Shown: piece by piece, positions 44,044-52,524 of the stretch
Position numbering within the stretch: position 1 is the stretch's first letter
Layout of the letters: each line of letters opens with the position of its first letter
Source of the DNA: CAVSUZ01 sp963834715
Lineage (GTDB): Bacteria > Pseudomonadota > Alphaproteobacteria > Acetobacterales > Acetobacteraceae
Assembly (NCBI GenBank): GCA_963834715.1
Contig: CAWIDE010000027.1
Coordinates: forward strand, 62,001-126,000
Direction: 5' to 3'
Length of the DNA: 64,000 nucleotides
The notes under the pieces: model-generated
Databases searched by the model: none
What the model was told of the DNA's origin: nothing
Seen by the model: only the letters and a program-made list of their open reading frames with translations
Made by a program: the position numbers and the translations under genes

Positions 44044-44544
44044 GTGCTCGCAGATCTCGTGCAACGGCTTCGAGCTAACATTATGGATGACTTTAATGCT
44101 GACGCGAAGGATGGCTTTCGGCGGATTGAGGTTCTGACGGGACCGGCGCGGCGCCGGCACTGGTCGGCGGCGGAGAAGGCGCAGATTGTAGCCGAGACGC
44201 TGTTGCCGGGAGCTTCGGTCAGCGAAGTGGCACGGCGCTGGCAAGTGTGTTCTCAGCAGGTTTTCACGTGGCGGCGCGAAGCGCGGGCTGGACACTTGGC
44301 CTTGCCTGTGGAGGCAGTAACAAACGGTGAGACAAGTTTCGTGCCGATGGTCACCGAGACGAGGCCAGAGGGGCACAACAACGGGGGCATTGGCGCGCCT
44401 GCGGCGGCAGACGGCGTTGTCGAAGCATCCATCGGGTCATGCATCGAGATTAGGCTGGCCGGAGCGCTGATCCGCGTGACCAGTGGCACCGACTGCGCGT
44501 TGCTGGCGGAGGTGTTGCGCGCACTGCGGACATCGGCGGCGTGA
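44044..44544 (+). CDS. tnpA: IS66 accessory protein TnpA
   Basis: A 166-residue IS66 OrfA protein. The helix-turn-helix is in SAAEKAQIVAETLLPGASVSE followed by VARRWQVCSQQVFTWRREA. The start may be GTG 44044 or the internal ATG 44083 (MDDFNADAKDGF). Its end overlaps tnpB by 4 bp. Confidence 0.9.
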   Translation: MLADLVQRLRANIMDDFNADAKDGFRRIEVLTGPARRRHWSAAEKAQIVAETLLPGASVSEVARRWQVCSQQVFTWRREARAGHLALPVEAVTNGETSFVPMVTETRPEGHNNGGIGAPAAADGVVEASIGSCIEIRLAGALIRVTSGTDCALLAEVLRALRTSAA

Positions 44545-44897
44545 TCTCGATCCCCTCGGGGGTTAGCGTTCTATTGGCGGCGCGTCCCGTGGACTTCCGC
44601 AAAGGGTCGCACGGACTGGCGGCGCTGGCCGCCGAGGTGCTTGGCGAGGACCCGTTCTCCGGCGCGGTCATCGTATTCCGTTCCAAGCGCGCCGACAGAA
44701 TTAAGATCCTGGTCTGGGATGGCAGCGGCCTGGTGCTGGTGTGGAAGCGATTGTCGCATGGTGCGTTTCGTTGGCCGCCAGTGGTGGATGGCGTGATGAG
44801 GCTGTCGGCGTTGGAGTTCGCCGCGCTATTCGATGGCATGGACTGGACACGCGTGCAGGCGACAAAACGGATTCCCACGCCGAGCGCTGTCGCGTAG
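44541..44897 (+). CDS. tnpB: IS66 accessory protein TnpB
   Basis: A 118-residue IS66 Orf2 protein, with the family block VDFRKGSHGLAALAAEVL, DPFSGAVIVFRSKRADRIKIL and GLVLVWKRLSHGAFRWP. It is required for transposition in the family together with TnpA and TnpC. Confidence 0.93.
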   Translation: MISIPSGVSVLLAARPVDFRKGSHGLAALAAEVLGEDPFSGAVIVFRSKRADRIKILVWDGSGLVLVWKRLSHGAFRWPPVVDGVMRLSALEFAALFDGMDWTRVQATKRIPTPSAVA

Positions 44898-44906
44898 AAT
44901 CGCGAC

Positions 44907-46511
44907 GTGACTCGCGTCGTTTCCACCGCAACCGAGGATTTACCTGCCGAGCCCGAGGCGCTGCGGGCCTTGGTGCTGACGATGATGGCGGAGCGCAATG
45001 CGGCCATTGCCGAGCGCGACACAGCGATGGCCGAGCGCGATGAGCTGGCGAGACGCAGCGAGCGGCTGCACGCCTTGCTGCTGAAGCTCCGCCGGATGCA
45101 GTTCGGGCGGAAGTCGGAGCGGCTGCCTGCAGAGCAGCTCACGCTCGCCCTGGAAGATCTTGAAACAGCAATCGCCGGGATCGAGGCCGAAGCCGAGAGA
45201 GGCGATCCTGCATTGCGGCGCGAACAGGCAAAAAAGCGGCGTGCCAGCCGCGTGCTGCCTGCCCATCTGCCGCGCATCGAGGTGGTGCTGATGCCGCCCG
45301 ACACCGCCTGTCCCTGCTGCAAAGCGGCCATGGTCGAGATCGGCGAGGATCGCTCCGAGCGGCTCGACGTGATCCCGGCGCAATACCGCGTGCTGGTGAC
45401 GCGGCGACCAAAGTTTGCCTGCCGCAGCTGTGCGGGTGTGGTGGTGCAGCAGCCCGCGCCGCCACGCTTGATCGAAGGTGGTCTGCCCACTGAGGCAACG
45501 GTGGCAGACGTGGTGGTCAGCCGCTTTGCCGACCATCAGCCGCTCTATCGCCAGGCGCAGATGATGACGCGCCAGGGGGTTGAGATCGACCGCTCAACGC
45601 TGGCATTTTGGGTTGGCTACGCCGCTGCCGAGATCGCCCCGGTCGCGCGCCGCCTGAAAGAGATCGTGCTCGGCTCGGCGCGATTGTTTGCCGACGAAAC
45701 CGTCGTGCCGGTGCTCGATCCCGGCCGAGGCCGCACCAGGCAAGGCTATTTCTGGACGATTGCACGCGACGACGGACCCTGGGGCGGTCCCGATCCGCCC
45801 GCGGTGGTCTACACTTATGCGCCCGGGCGCCAGCACGAGCATGCCCGGGCGTTACTCGGTGCTTACCGCGGTATCCTACAATGCGACGGCTATGCTGCCT
45901 ACAAGAGCCTGATCGACCCCTTAGGCAGGCGCGGCCCAAGCAAACTGGCGTTCTGCTGGAGCCATGTCCGGCGCAACTTCTATGATCTCGCCAAGGGTGG
46001 CGCGGCGCCGATCGCCACCGAGACGCTGACGCGCATCGCCGCGCTGTATCGGATCGAGACCGAGATCCGCGGCCAGAGTGCGTCCGAACGCCGCGTTGCA
46101 CGTCAGGACCGTAGCCGTCCGCTGCTTGAGGAGCTCCGCACGTGGTTCGGAATGCAGATGGCGAAGCTGCCCGGCCGCGCTCCGACCGCTGAGGCAATCG
46201 GCTACGCGCTGAACCACTGGGATGGGCTCGTGCAGTTCCTCGATGACGGACGCGTCGAGATCGATTCGAATTGCGTGGAGCGGAGCATGCGTCCGGTTGC
46301 CCTCAGCAGAAAGAACGCACTGTTCGCGGGCAGCAACGAGGGGGCGGAAAACTGGGCCTCCATAGCCTCGCTGATCGAAACCTGTAAGCTGAACAGGGTC
46401 GATCCACAGCGCTACTTCACCGACCTGCTGACCCGCCTCGTTAATGGCTGGGCCCAGGCCCGCATCGACGAGCTTATGCCCTGGTGTTGGACCGACGCCA
46501 AAACCGCCTGA
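44907..46511 (+). CDS. tnpC: IS66 transposase TnpC, copy A
   Basis: A 534-residue IS66 DDE transposase from GTG 44907. An N-terminal coiled coil (ERNAAIAERDTAMAERDEL) leads to the zinc-binding PDTACPCCKAAM and FACRSCAG segments, then the catalytic core (FADETVVPVLDPGRGRT, ILQCDGYAAYKSL, and the late Glu in NCVERSMRPVALSRKNALFAG). It is complete and could be functional. Confidence 0.95.
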   Translation: MTRVVSTATEDLPAEPEALRALVLTMMAERNAAIAERDTAMAERDELARRSERLHALLLKLRRMQFGRKSERLPAEQLTLALEDLETAIAGIEAEAERGDPALRREQAKKRRASRVLPAHLPRIEVVLMPPDTACPCCKAAMVEIGEDRSERLDVIPAQYRVLVTRRPKFACRSCAGVVVQQPAPPRLIEGGLPTEATVADVVVSRFADHQPLYRQAQMMTRQGVEIDRSTLAFWVGYAAAEIAPVARRLKEIVLGSARLFADETVVPVLDPGRGRTRQGYFWTIARDDGPWGGPDPPAVVYTYAPGRQHEHARALLGAYRGILQCDGYAAYKSLIDPLGRRGPSKLAFCWSHVRRNFYDLAKGGAAPIATETLTRIAALYRIETEIRGQSASERRVARQDRSRPLLEELRTWFGMQMAKLPGRAPTAEAIGYALNHWDGLVQFLDDGRVEIDSNCVERSMRPVALSRKNALFAGSNEGAENWASIASLIETCKLNRVDPQRYFTDLLTRLVNGWAQARIDELMPWCWTDAKTA

Positions 46512-46551
46512 GGTCAAGGCCGAACATTCAGGGCCACTGAACTCCGCTTAC

Positions 46552-46559
46552 GTTTAAGC
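46552..46559. repeat. Right target duplication of IS66 copy A
   Basis: GTTTAAGC, identical to 43993-44000. Confidence 0.93.
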
Positions 46560-46738
46560 GCGGTCTCACCTGCATGCTTGCTCTGCTGTGCCGCGAGGGC
46601 AGCGCGGAGAAGCGGCAGTTGCTTGCATGCCTTCAATCGTTGGAAGCCCTTGGCGGCTTCTTGCATCGCCGTTGCGATCCAGAGCCACTTTTATGAAGGT
46701 TCCGACTTCAACGATCTCTATAAGGTATCGGAGCGCGA

Positions 46739-47320
46739 CTAAATCGTCCGCTCCGATGGCGAGTGCTGCTTCTCGCTTCCTGCCAGTCCGCTTGACCCGT
46801 CCTGGCGATCATTCCGAAAACCAAGGTCAGAGTATTCCGTCAGGCCGAAGCGCCGCAGCAAGAGACGATCCAGGGCAAATCGTCCGGAGCCGCCGAGCAC
46901 CAGGGCAAACAGCCCTGCCATGTAAAGAAGGTCAGTCTCATAACCCGGCTGCCCGAAATGTGCGCCGGTTGCATCCACAGACTGTAGCTTGATAGAACTG
47001 AACCCGTTGGGAAGGTGGACCGTGAAGATCGCCACCAGCAGCGTGATCGCCATCGGAATGCTTGCGATCGGAATAAAAGCGCCAACGAGCACTGCAAAGC
47101 CGCCAAGCAACTCGACCGAGATCGTCGCCCAGGCAAGGAGGGCTGGTGCCGGCATCCCTAGGGCGTGCAAGATTGTCGCAAACAATTCCGGGCCGCGCGC
47201 GAGCTTCGCATAGCCGTGTTCCATAAAACCGTAACCGACAATCAGCCGCAGGGGGATTGCAAACCAAGATTGCTGCTGCGGGATGATGAGACGCGCATAT
47301 AACCTCAGCAAGGCAGTCAT
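46739..47320 (-). CDS. DoxX-family membrane protein
   Basis: A 193-residue membrane protein with four hydrophobic helices. RLIVGYGFMEHGYAKLARGPELFA, LLAWATISVELLGGFAVLVGAFIPIASIPMAI and LLYMAGLFALVLGGSGRFALDRLLL are typical of DoxX proteins. It is intact. A 118-bp leader directly upstream is repeated at 50696-50814. It lies between the two inverted IS66 copies. DoxX proteins are linked to respiratory or thiol redox functions in some bacteria; its role here is unknown, but a DoxX-NDH2 fusion 3 kb away makes a link plausible. Confidence 0.85.
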   Translation of the reverse strand: MTALLRLYARLIIPQQQSWFAIPLRLIVGYGFMEHGYAKLARGPELFATILHALGMPAPALLAWATISVELLGGFAVLVGAFIPIASIPMAITLLVAIFTVHLPNGFSSIKLQSVDATGAHFGQPGYETDLLYMAGLFALVLGGSGRFALDRLLLRRFGLTEYSDLGFRNDRQDGSSGLAGSEKQHSPSERTI

Positions 47321-47322
47321 CC

Positions 47323-47440
47323 AGGAACCCTTTTTCAGGACATATCGACTGCCTTACGTGGCAGGAGCTCGAGTTGTTACAGGAGGGGCAGGCGTTCGAA
47401 CCTCTCATCTGCGGGAGCGTGTTAACTGTCGCCACGGTCG
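47323..47440 (-). repeat. Duplicated leader, copy upstream of doxX
   Basis: This matches 50696-50814 with scattered differences and small gaps; shared blocks include AGGAACCCT, TTTCAGGACA, GCCTTACGTGGC, GAGTTGTTACAG and AACCTCTCAT. Since each copy lies just before a minus-strand gene, it may be a promoter/5'-leader region. It stops at the target duplication of IS66 copy B. Confidence 0.7.
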
Positions 47441-47448
47441 TTTCGAGG
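47441..47448. repeat. Left target duplication of IS66 copy B
   Basis: TTTCGAGG, repeated exactly at 50001-50008. Confidence 0.93.
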
Positions 47449-47488
47449 GTAAGCGGAGTTCAGTGGCCCTGAATGTTCGGCCTTGACC

Positions 47489-49030
47489 TCAGGCGGTTTT
47501 GGCGTCGGTCCAACACCAGGGCATAAGCTCGTCGATGCGGGCCTGGGCCCAGCCATTAACGAGGCGGGTCAGCAGGTCGGTGAAGTAGCGCTGTGGATCG
47601 ACCCTGTTCAGCTTACAGGTTTCGATCAGCGAGGCTATGGAGGCCCAGTTTTCCGCCCCCTCGTTGCTGCCCGCGAACAGTGCGTTCTTTCTGCTGAGGG
47701 CAACCGGACGCATGCTCCGCTCCACGCAATTCGAATCGATCTCGACGCGTCCGTCATCGAGGAACTGCACGAGCCCATCCCAGTGGTTCAGCGCGTAGCC
47801 GATTGCCTCAGCGGTCGGAGCGCGGCCGGGCAGCTTCGCCATCTGCATTCCGAACCACGTGCGGAGCTCCTCAAGCAGCGGACGGCTACGGTCCTGACGT
47901 GCAACGCGGCGTTCGGACGCACTCTGGCCGCGGATCTCGGTCTCGATCCGATACAGCGCGGCGATGCGCGTCAGCGTCTCGGTGGCGATCGGCGCCGCGC
48001 CACCCTTGGCGAGATCATAGAAGTTGCGCCGGACATGGCTCCAGCAGAACGCCAGTTTGCTTGGGCCGCGCCTGCCTAAGGGGTCGATCAGGCTCTTGTA
48101 GGCAGCATAGCCGTCGCATTGTAGGATACCGCGGTAAGCACCGAGTAACGCCCGGGCATGCTCGTGCTGGCGCCCGGGCGCATAAGTGTAGACCACCGCG
48201 GGCGGATCGGGACCGCCCCAGGGTCCGTCGTCGCGTGCAATCGTCCAGAAATAGCCTTGCCTGGTGCGGCCTCGGCCGGGATCGAGCACCGGCACGACGG
48301 TTTCGTCGGCAAACAATCGCGCCGAGCCGAGCACGATCTCTTTCAGGCGGCGCGCGACCGGGGCGATCTCGGCAGCGGCGTAGCCAACCCAAAATGCCAG
48401 CGTTGAGCGGTCGATCTCAACCCCCTGGCGCGTCATCATCTGCGCCTGGCGATAGAGCGGCTGATGGTCGGCAAAGCGGCTGACCACCACGTCTGCCACC
48501 GTTGCCTCAGTGGGCAGACCACCTTCGATCAAGCGTGGCGGCGCGGGCTGCTGCACCACCACACCCGCACAGCTGCGGCAGGCAAACTTTGGTCGCCGCG
48601 TCACCAGCACGCGGTATTGCGCCGGGATCACGTCGAGCCGCTCGGAGCGATCCTCGCCGATCTCGACCATGGCCGCTTTGCAGCAGGGACAGGCGGTGTC
48701 GGGCGGCATCAGCACCACCTCGATGCGCGGCAGATGGGCAGGCAGCACGCGGCTGGCACGCCGCTTTTTTGCCTGTTCGCGCCGCAATGCAGGATCGCCT
48801 CTCTCGGCTTCGGCCTCGATCCCGGCGATTGCTGTTTCAAGATCTTCCAGGGCGAGCGTGAGCTGCTCTGCAGGCAGCCGCTCCGACTTCCGCCCGAACT
48901 GCATCCGGCGGAGCTTCAGCAGCAAGGCGTGCAGCCGCTCGCTGCGTCTCGCCAGCTCATCGCGCTCGGCCATCGCTGTGTCGCGCTCGGCAATGGCCGC
49001 ATTGCGCTCCGCCATCATCGTCAGCACCAA
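47489..49030 (-). CDS. tnpC: IS66 transposase TnpC, copy B, damaged start
   Basis: Identical to copy A over the part read here (513 residues), with all catalytic and zinc-binding motifs. Close to the GTG used in copy A the sequence reads GTGACTTTGCGT instead of GTGACTCGCGT. That start is therefore out of frame, and translation would have to begin at an internal codon such as the one at 49030. Loss of about 21 N-terminal residues may or may not matter. Confidence 0.92.
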   Translation of the reverse strand: MVLTMMAERNAAIAERDTAMAERDELARRSERLHALLLKLRRMQFGRKSERLPAEQLTLALEDLETAIAGIEAEAERGDPALRREQAKKRRASRVLPAHLPRIEVVLMPPDTACPCCKAAMVEIGEDRSERLDVIPAQYRVLVTRRPKFACRSCAGVVVQQPAPPRLIEGGLPTEATVADVVVSRFADHQPLYRQAQMMTRQGVEIDRSTLAFWVGYAAAEIAPVARRLKEIVLGSARLFADETVVPVLDPGRGRTRQGYFWTIARDDGPWGGPDPPAVVYTYAPGRQHEHARALLGAYRGILQCDGYAAYKSLIDPLGRRGPSKLAFCWSHVRRNFYDLAKGGAAPIATETLTRIAALYRIETEIRGQSASERRVARQDRSRPLLEELRTWFGMQMAKLPGRAPTAEAIGYALNHWDGLVQFLDDGRVEIDSNCVERSMRPVALSRKNALFAGSNEGAENWASIASLIETCKLNRVDPQRYFTDLLTRLVNGWAQARIDELMPWCWTDAKTA

Positions 49031-49103
49031 GGCCCGCAGCGCCTCGGGCTCGGCAGGTAAATCCTCGGTTGCGGTGGAAACGACGCAAAGTCACGTCGCG
49101 ATT

Positions 49104-49460
49104 CTACGCGACAGCGCTCGGCGTGGGAATCCGTTTTGTCGCCTGCACGCGTGTCCAGTCCATGCCATCGAATAGCGCGGCGAACTCCAACGCCGACAGC
49201 CTCATCACGCCATCCACCACTGGCGGCCAACGAAACGCACCATGCGACAATCGCTTCCACACCAGCACCAGGCCGCTGCCATCCCAGACCAGGATCTTAA
49301 TTCTGTCGGCGCGCTTGGAACGGAATACGATGACCGCGCCGGAGAACGGGTCCTCGCCAAGCACCTCGGCGGCCAGCGCCGCCAGTCCGTGCGACCCTTT
49401 GCGGAAGTCCACGGGACGCGCCGCCAATAGAACGCGAACCCCCGAGGGGATCGAGATCAC
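49104..49460 (-). CDS. tnpB: IS66 accessory protein TnpB, copy B
   Basis: The same as the copy A protein except one residue near the N-terminus (Arg for Ser in S-G-V-R-V-L-L). Overlaps tnpA by 4 bp. Confidence 0.93.
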   Translation of the reverse strand: MISIPSGVRVLLAARPVDFRKGSHGLAALAAEVLGEDPFSGAVIVFRSKRADRIKILVWDGSGLVLVWKRLSHGAFRWPPVVDGVMRLSALEFAALFDGMDWTRVQATKRIPTPSAVA

Positions 49461-49957
49461 GCCGCCGATGTCCGCAGTGCGCGCAACACCTCCGCCAGCA
49501 ACGCGCAGTCGGTGCCACTGGTCACGCGGATCAGCGCTCCGGCCAGCCTAATCTCGATGCATGACCCGATGGATGCTTCGACAACGCCGTCTGCCGCCGC
49601 AGGCGCGCCAATGCCCCCGTTGTTGTGCCCCTCTGGCCTCGTCTCGGTGACCATCGGCACGAAACTTGTCTCACCGTTTGTTACTGCCTCCACAGGCAAG
49701 GCCAAGTGTCCAGCCCGCGCTTCGCGCCGCCACGTGAAAACCTGCTGAGAACACACTTGCCAGCGCCGTGCCACTTCGCTGACCGAAGCTCCCGGCAACA
49801 GCGTCTCGGCTACAATCTGCGCCTTCTCCGCCGCCGACCAGTGCCGGCGCCGCGCCGGTCCCGTCAGAACCTCAATCCGCCGAAAGCCATCCTTCGCGTC
49901 AGCATTAAAGTCATCCATAATGTTAGCTCGAAGCCGTTGCACGAGATCTGCGAGCAC
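49457..49957 (-). CDS. tnpA: IS66 accessory protein TnpA, copy B
   Basis: Same 166-residue protein as in copy A with the same HTH. Start GTG 49957 or internal ATG. Confidence 0.9.
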   Translation of the reverse strand: MLADLVQRLRANIMDDFNADAKDGFRRIEVLTGPARRRHWSAAEKAQIVAETLLPGASVSEVARRWQVCSQQVFTWRREARAGHLALPVEAVTNGETSFVPMVTETRPEGHNNGGIGAPAAADGVVEASIGSCIEIRLAGALIRVTSGTDCALLAEVLRALRTSAA

Positions 49958-50000
49958 ATCCGCGCCTCCAGCGAAAGAAGGGCCTCAACACTTCGCTTAC

Positions 50001-50008
50001 TTTCGAGG
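50001..50008. repeat. Right target duplication of IS66 copy B
   Basis: TTTCGAGG, identical to 47441-47448. Confidence 0.93.
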
Positions 50009-50142
50009 AACATCAGCTCTAAGATGAACCTACGGCCTTTTCCTTCAACTCGAACAAGTCCCGTCCGGGGGCTCCCGTGCATTGCGACGACCATCAAGGT
50101 ACTGGGTGAGCTCCCGATACATACGATCGAGCTCCGGCCGCT

Positions 50143-50337
50143 TCCGAGGCCGCGGAATCCGAACTCAGCGTGCTGTCAACGCAGTGTCTCGACGAGCGCA
50201 TCTCCGACAAGCAAACTCTGGCCGACGAAGTCGCCGCTTGGCGGGCGAGCCGCAACAAAGCTCACGTTAAAGCGAATTGGCAGTTCACCACCGAAGAGGC
50301 CCGCATTAAGTTGCACCGGCCCTACCCCACAGTATGA
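50143..50337 (+). pseudogene. IS630-family transposase C-terminal remnant
   Basis: The frame gives ESELSVLSTQCLDERISDKQ, then TLADEVAAWRASRNKAHVKANWQFTTEEARIKLHRPYPTV and TGA at 50335-50337. This is the C-terminus of a second IS630-type lineage, whose catalytic part is missing. The region from 50009 to 50142 has no recognised content. Confidence 0.75.
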
Positions 50338-50477
50338 TCAACTCGGGTATCAGAGCGGCGCCGCGAGTATTGGTCGGCTACCCGCCCATCTGCGCCGCCC
50401 GGCCCGATTGTGGCGTGAAGCATTTCACAGCCGAAGCGGGCAGCCATCACCAAGTGTGCGTGGCCCCCGCCGCCGCT

Positions 50478-50663
50478 TCAGCTCCGAAGAGCAGCCGATG
50501 CGTTGCCGGGCAATAAAGAGCCCGCGTCCTCGCAGGCACGCGCGTACCGTCCGGTCGCAAGATAGGATGATGCGTCACAATCCAGTACGGTTCGCGCGAG
50601 TACCGACTGGTCGCGGTTCGCGTGCACGAGTTGTTCGATCATCGGATAGCCTTCGAATGGCAT
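50478..50663 (-). CDS. Small protein behind duplicated leader
   Basis: ATG 50663, after GGGAGA, gives 61 residues (MPFEGYPMIEQLVHANRDQS, then VLARTVLDCDASSYLATGRY and an Ala/Leu-rich end). The frame extends upstream to 50879, but that part is leader sequence. The leader is shared with doxX. The family is unknown; possibly the start of a larger gene that has been cut. Confidence 0.4.
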   Translation of the reverse strand: MPFEGYPMIEQLVHANRDQSVLARTVLDCDASSYLATGRYARACEDAGSLLPGNASAALRS

Positions 50664-50695
50664 TGTGTTCTCCCGCCGCATAGTCGTTGTCCTCG

Positions 50696-50814
50696 AGGAA
50701 CCCTCTTTCAGGACACATGGCGACATCGACCGCCTTACGTGGCTGGAGCCCGAGTTGTTACAGCAGGGGGAGAACCTCTCATTTGCGGGACGCTGCCAAC
50801 TGTCGGCCCGGTCG
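50696..50814 (-). repeat. Duplicated leader, second copy
   Basis: Homologous to 47323-47440, preceding the minus-strand ORF at 50663. It also forms the far upstream region of the divergent gntR gene. Confidence 0.7.
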
Positions 50815-50872
50815 CAGCTCGCTTGGAACGAGATGAGCTGTAAGATATTGAAACTTATGACATCTTCTTCAG

Positions 50873-50901
50873 TTGACATAGCGACATCACGATGTCACTA
50901 T
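50873..50901 (+). promoter_or_regulatory. gntR promoter with overlapping palindromic operator
   Basis: TTGACA at 50873-50878 and CACTAT at 50896-50901 are spaced by 17 bp. Between and across them lies an inverted repeat, ATAGCGACATC (50878-50888), AC, GATGTCACTAT (50891-50901), with arms differing at one position. The gntR ATG at 50908 is where transcription should begin, so the mRNA may be leaderless. This is a likely self-repression site. Confidence 0.65.
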
Positions 50902-50907
50902 GCCGCA

Positions 50908-51660
50908 ATGCCGCTTGACGTCAACTCCAGACTGCCGCTGCACGCCCAGCTCGAAGACCTTCTGGCGGTTGAGATTGCTGACGGCGATTTGCCGCCTGGC
51001 GCGCGCCTTCCGCCCGAAGATGCCTTGGTCGAGCGCTTCGCCGTTAGCCGCACGACCGTCAGGACCGCCATTCAAAGCCTGGTTTGGCGGGGCCTGGTCG
51101 AAATCCGTCGTGGCACGGGCACCTTCGTCACACAGCCGAAGATCACCCAGGAGTTGACCCAGCTGACCGGCTTCGTCGAAGACATGCAGGCGTTGGGCCG
51201 CAAACCCACGGCCCGCCTGCTGGACCGGAGGATCGTCACGGCCAACGCGGCCGTCGCTCAGCACCTCAACCTTAGGAAGGGCGCGGATGTCGTTCGGATC
51301 CAGCGCCTGCGGCTTGCAGACGGCGTGCCCTTGTCCTTCGACGAAACCTACCTGCCGCGGGCGCTGGGCGAACGCGTGATATGCGACAACCTCGAGACCC
51401 AACCGATCTTTGCACTGCTGGAGCAAAAATATGACACGCCCCTGACTGAGGCGGAGTACCGGTTGGAAGCAGCGTCGGCCAACTCGAAGGTCGCCAAGAC
51501 CTTAGGAATTACCCCGAGCAGTCCGATTTTCCTGATCGAGCGCACTGCCTACACGCGTGATCGTCAGCCAGTCGATTACGAAAGGCTGTATTATCGAGGC
51601 GATCATATCCGGTTTGTCACACGCCTCGCCCGCCGACCGCCCTCAGGCACCCGTGATTAG
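50908..51660 (+). CDS. GntR-family regulator, HutC/UTRA type
   Basis: A 250-residue regulator. The winged helix (LEDLLAVEIADGDLPPGARLPPEDALVERFAVSRTTVRTAIQSL, then VEIRRGTGTFV) fills residues 10-80. A UTRA ligand-binding domain follows from about 95 to 235 (VRIQRLRLADGVPLSFDETYLP, and the final IERTAYTRDRQPVDYERLYYRGDHIRF). The palindrome at 50878-50901 is likely its operator. It precedes the transporter gene by 9 bp, so it probably controls export of the effector that binds the UTRA domain. Confidence 0.92.
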   Translation: MPLDVNSRLPLHAQLEDLLAVEIADGDLPPGARLPPEDALVERFAVSRTTVRTAIQSLVWRGLVEIRRGTGTFVTQPKITQELTQLTGFVEDMQALGRKPTARLLDRRIVTANAAVAQHLNLRKGADVVRIQRLRLADGVPLSFDETYLPRALGERVICDNLETQPIFALLEQKYDTPLTEAEYRLEAASANSKVAKTLGITPSSPIFLIERTAYTRDRQPVDYERLYYRGDHIRFVTRLARRPPSGTRD

Positions 51661-51669
51661 AGCGCCAGG

Positions 51670-52524
51670 ATGATTCTCTCCTTGGAAATCTGGCTGTTCG
51701 TGATCGCCTTTGGAGCCAGCGGGCTCGGCGGCATGCTGGGTATGGCGAGCGGTATCTTTATCGTGCCGATCCTGACCATGTTCGGGCACGTCGACGTCCG
51801 TATAGCGATCGGCGCAAGCATTATTTCGGTGATCGCCTGTTCCTGTGGCGGTGCCGCGCCATTCCTCAAGGCCAGTCTGACCAACGTGCGCCTGGCCATC
51901 ATCCTCGAAACGGCCACCACCCTGGGCGCGCTGACAGGCGTCCTCTTGAGCGGCTTTGCCTCGACATCCCTCTTGTACCTGATATTCGCCATCGTTCTCT
52001 CGCTGTCCGCCTGGCAAATGCTAGCGCACCGCCGCGATCCAACAGCGACAGCCGCTCCGAACCCGTTATCGCGGTGGCCTCGGCTGAGCTCCAGTTACCC
52101 TGACCGGACGCTCGGCCGAGAGATACCCTACAGCATCGACCGTTTATCTCTGGGCATGAGTCTGATGTACGGAGCTGGTCTGATCTCTGCGCTGTTGGGA
52201 ATCGGCGGCGGCGTCCTGAAGATACCAGCAATGTACGCGGCTCTTCGTCTGCCGATCAAGGTGTCGTCCGCGACCTCCAACTTCATGATTGGCGTGACAG
52301 CAGCGGCGAGTGCAGGAGCTTATTTCGCGCGAGGCGACATCATACCCAGAATTGCCGGCCCAGTTGCCCTTGGGTCGGTCGTTGGAGCCATCCTCGGAGC
52401 TCGCATTGTCATGCGCTCCCCTAACGAGAAGCTACGCCTGCTCTTCGTCGCTGTCCTTCTCGTGTTGGCGGTCCAAATGTTTCTCGCCGCTTTCGGGATC
52501 GTGCTTGTGCGAGGTGGCGCGTGA
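51670..52524 (+). CDS. TauE/SafE-family exporter
   Basis: A 284-residue inner-membrane protein with about eight hydrophobic segments. The paired repeats of the family are seen in GASGLGGMLGMASGIFIVPIL near the N-terminus and GAGLISALLGIGGGVLKIPAM in the middle. The family exports sulfite, sulfoacetate or other organic sulfonates and anions. Position behind a UTRA regulator and before DUF1634 suggests a regulated detoxification or cross-membrane transport unit. The exact substrate is not known. Confidence 0.9.
   Translation: MILSLEIWLFVIAFGASGLGGMLGMASGIFIVPILTMFGHVDVRIAIGASIISVIACSCGGAAPFLKASLTNVRLAIILETATTLGALTGVLLSGFASTSLLYLIFAIVLSLSAWQMLAHRRDPTATAAPNPLSRWPRLSSSYPDRTLGREIPYSIDRLSLGMSLMYGAGLISALLGIGGGVLKIPAMYAALRLPIKVSSATSNFMIGVTAAASAGAYFARGDIIPRIAGPVALGSVVGAILGARIVMRSPNEKLRLLFVAVLLVLAVQMFLAAFGIVLVRGGA

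Larger units (their letters stand above)
44001..46551 (+). mobile_element. IS66-family insertion sequence, copy A
   Basis: This is 2551 bp, bounded by GTAAGCGAAGT on the left and the inverted GTAAGCGGAGT on the right, with a perfect 8-bp duplication GTTTAAGC. The usual three genes (tnpA, tnpB, tnpC) are present and open. It faces the almost identical copy B (47449-50000), in opposite orientation 0.9 kb away. Confidence 0.95.
47449..50000 (-). mobile_element. IS66-family insertion sequence, copy B (inverted)
   Basis: This is 2552 bp, nearly identical to copy A but in the opposite orientation. It has its own perfect 8-bp duplication TTTCGAGG, so it is an independent insertion. It is one base longer than copy A because of a change just after the tnpC start codon. 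Confidence 0.95.

Noticed and set aside
43993..50008. Composite transposon made of two IS66 copies mobilising doxX
   Set aside because: Each copy has its own perfect 8-bp target duplication, so each inserted alone; a unit transposition would give one duplication at the outer ends.
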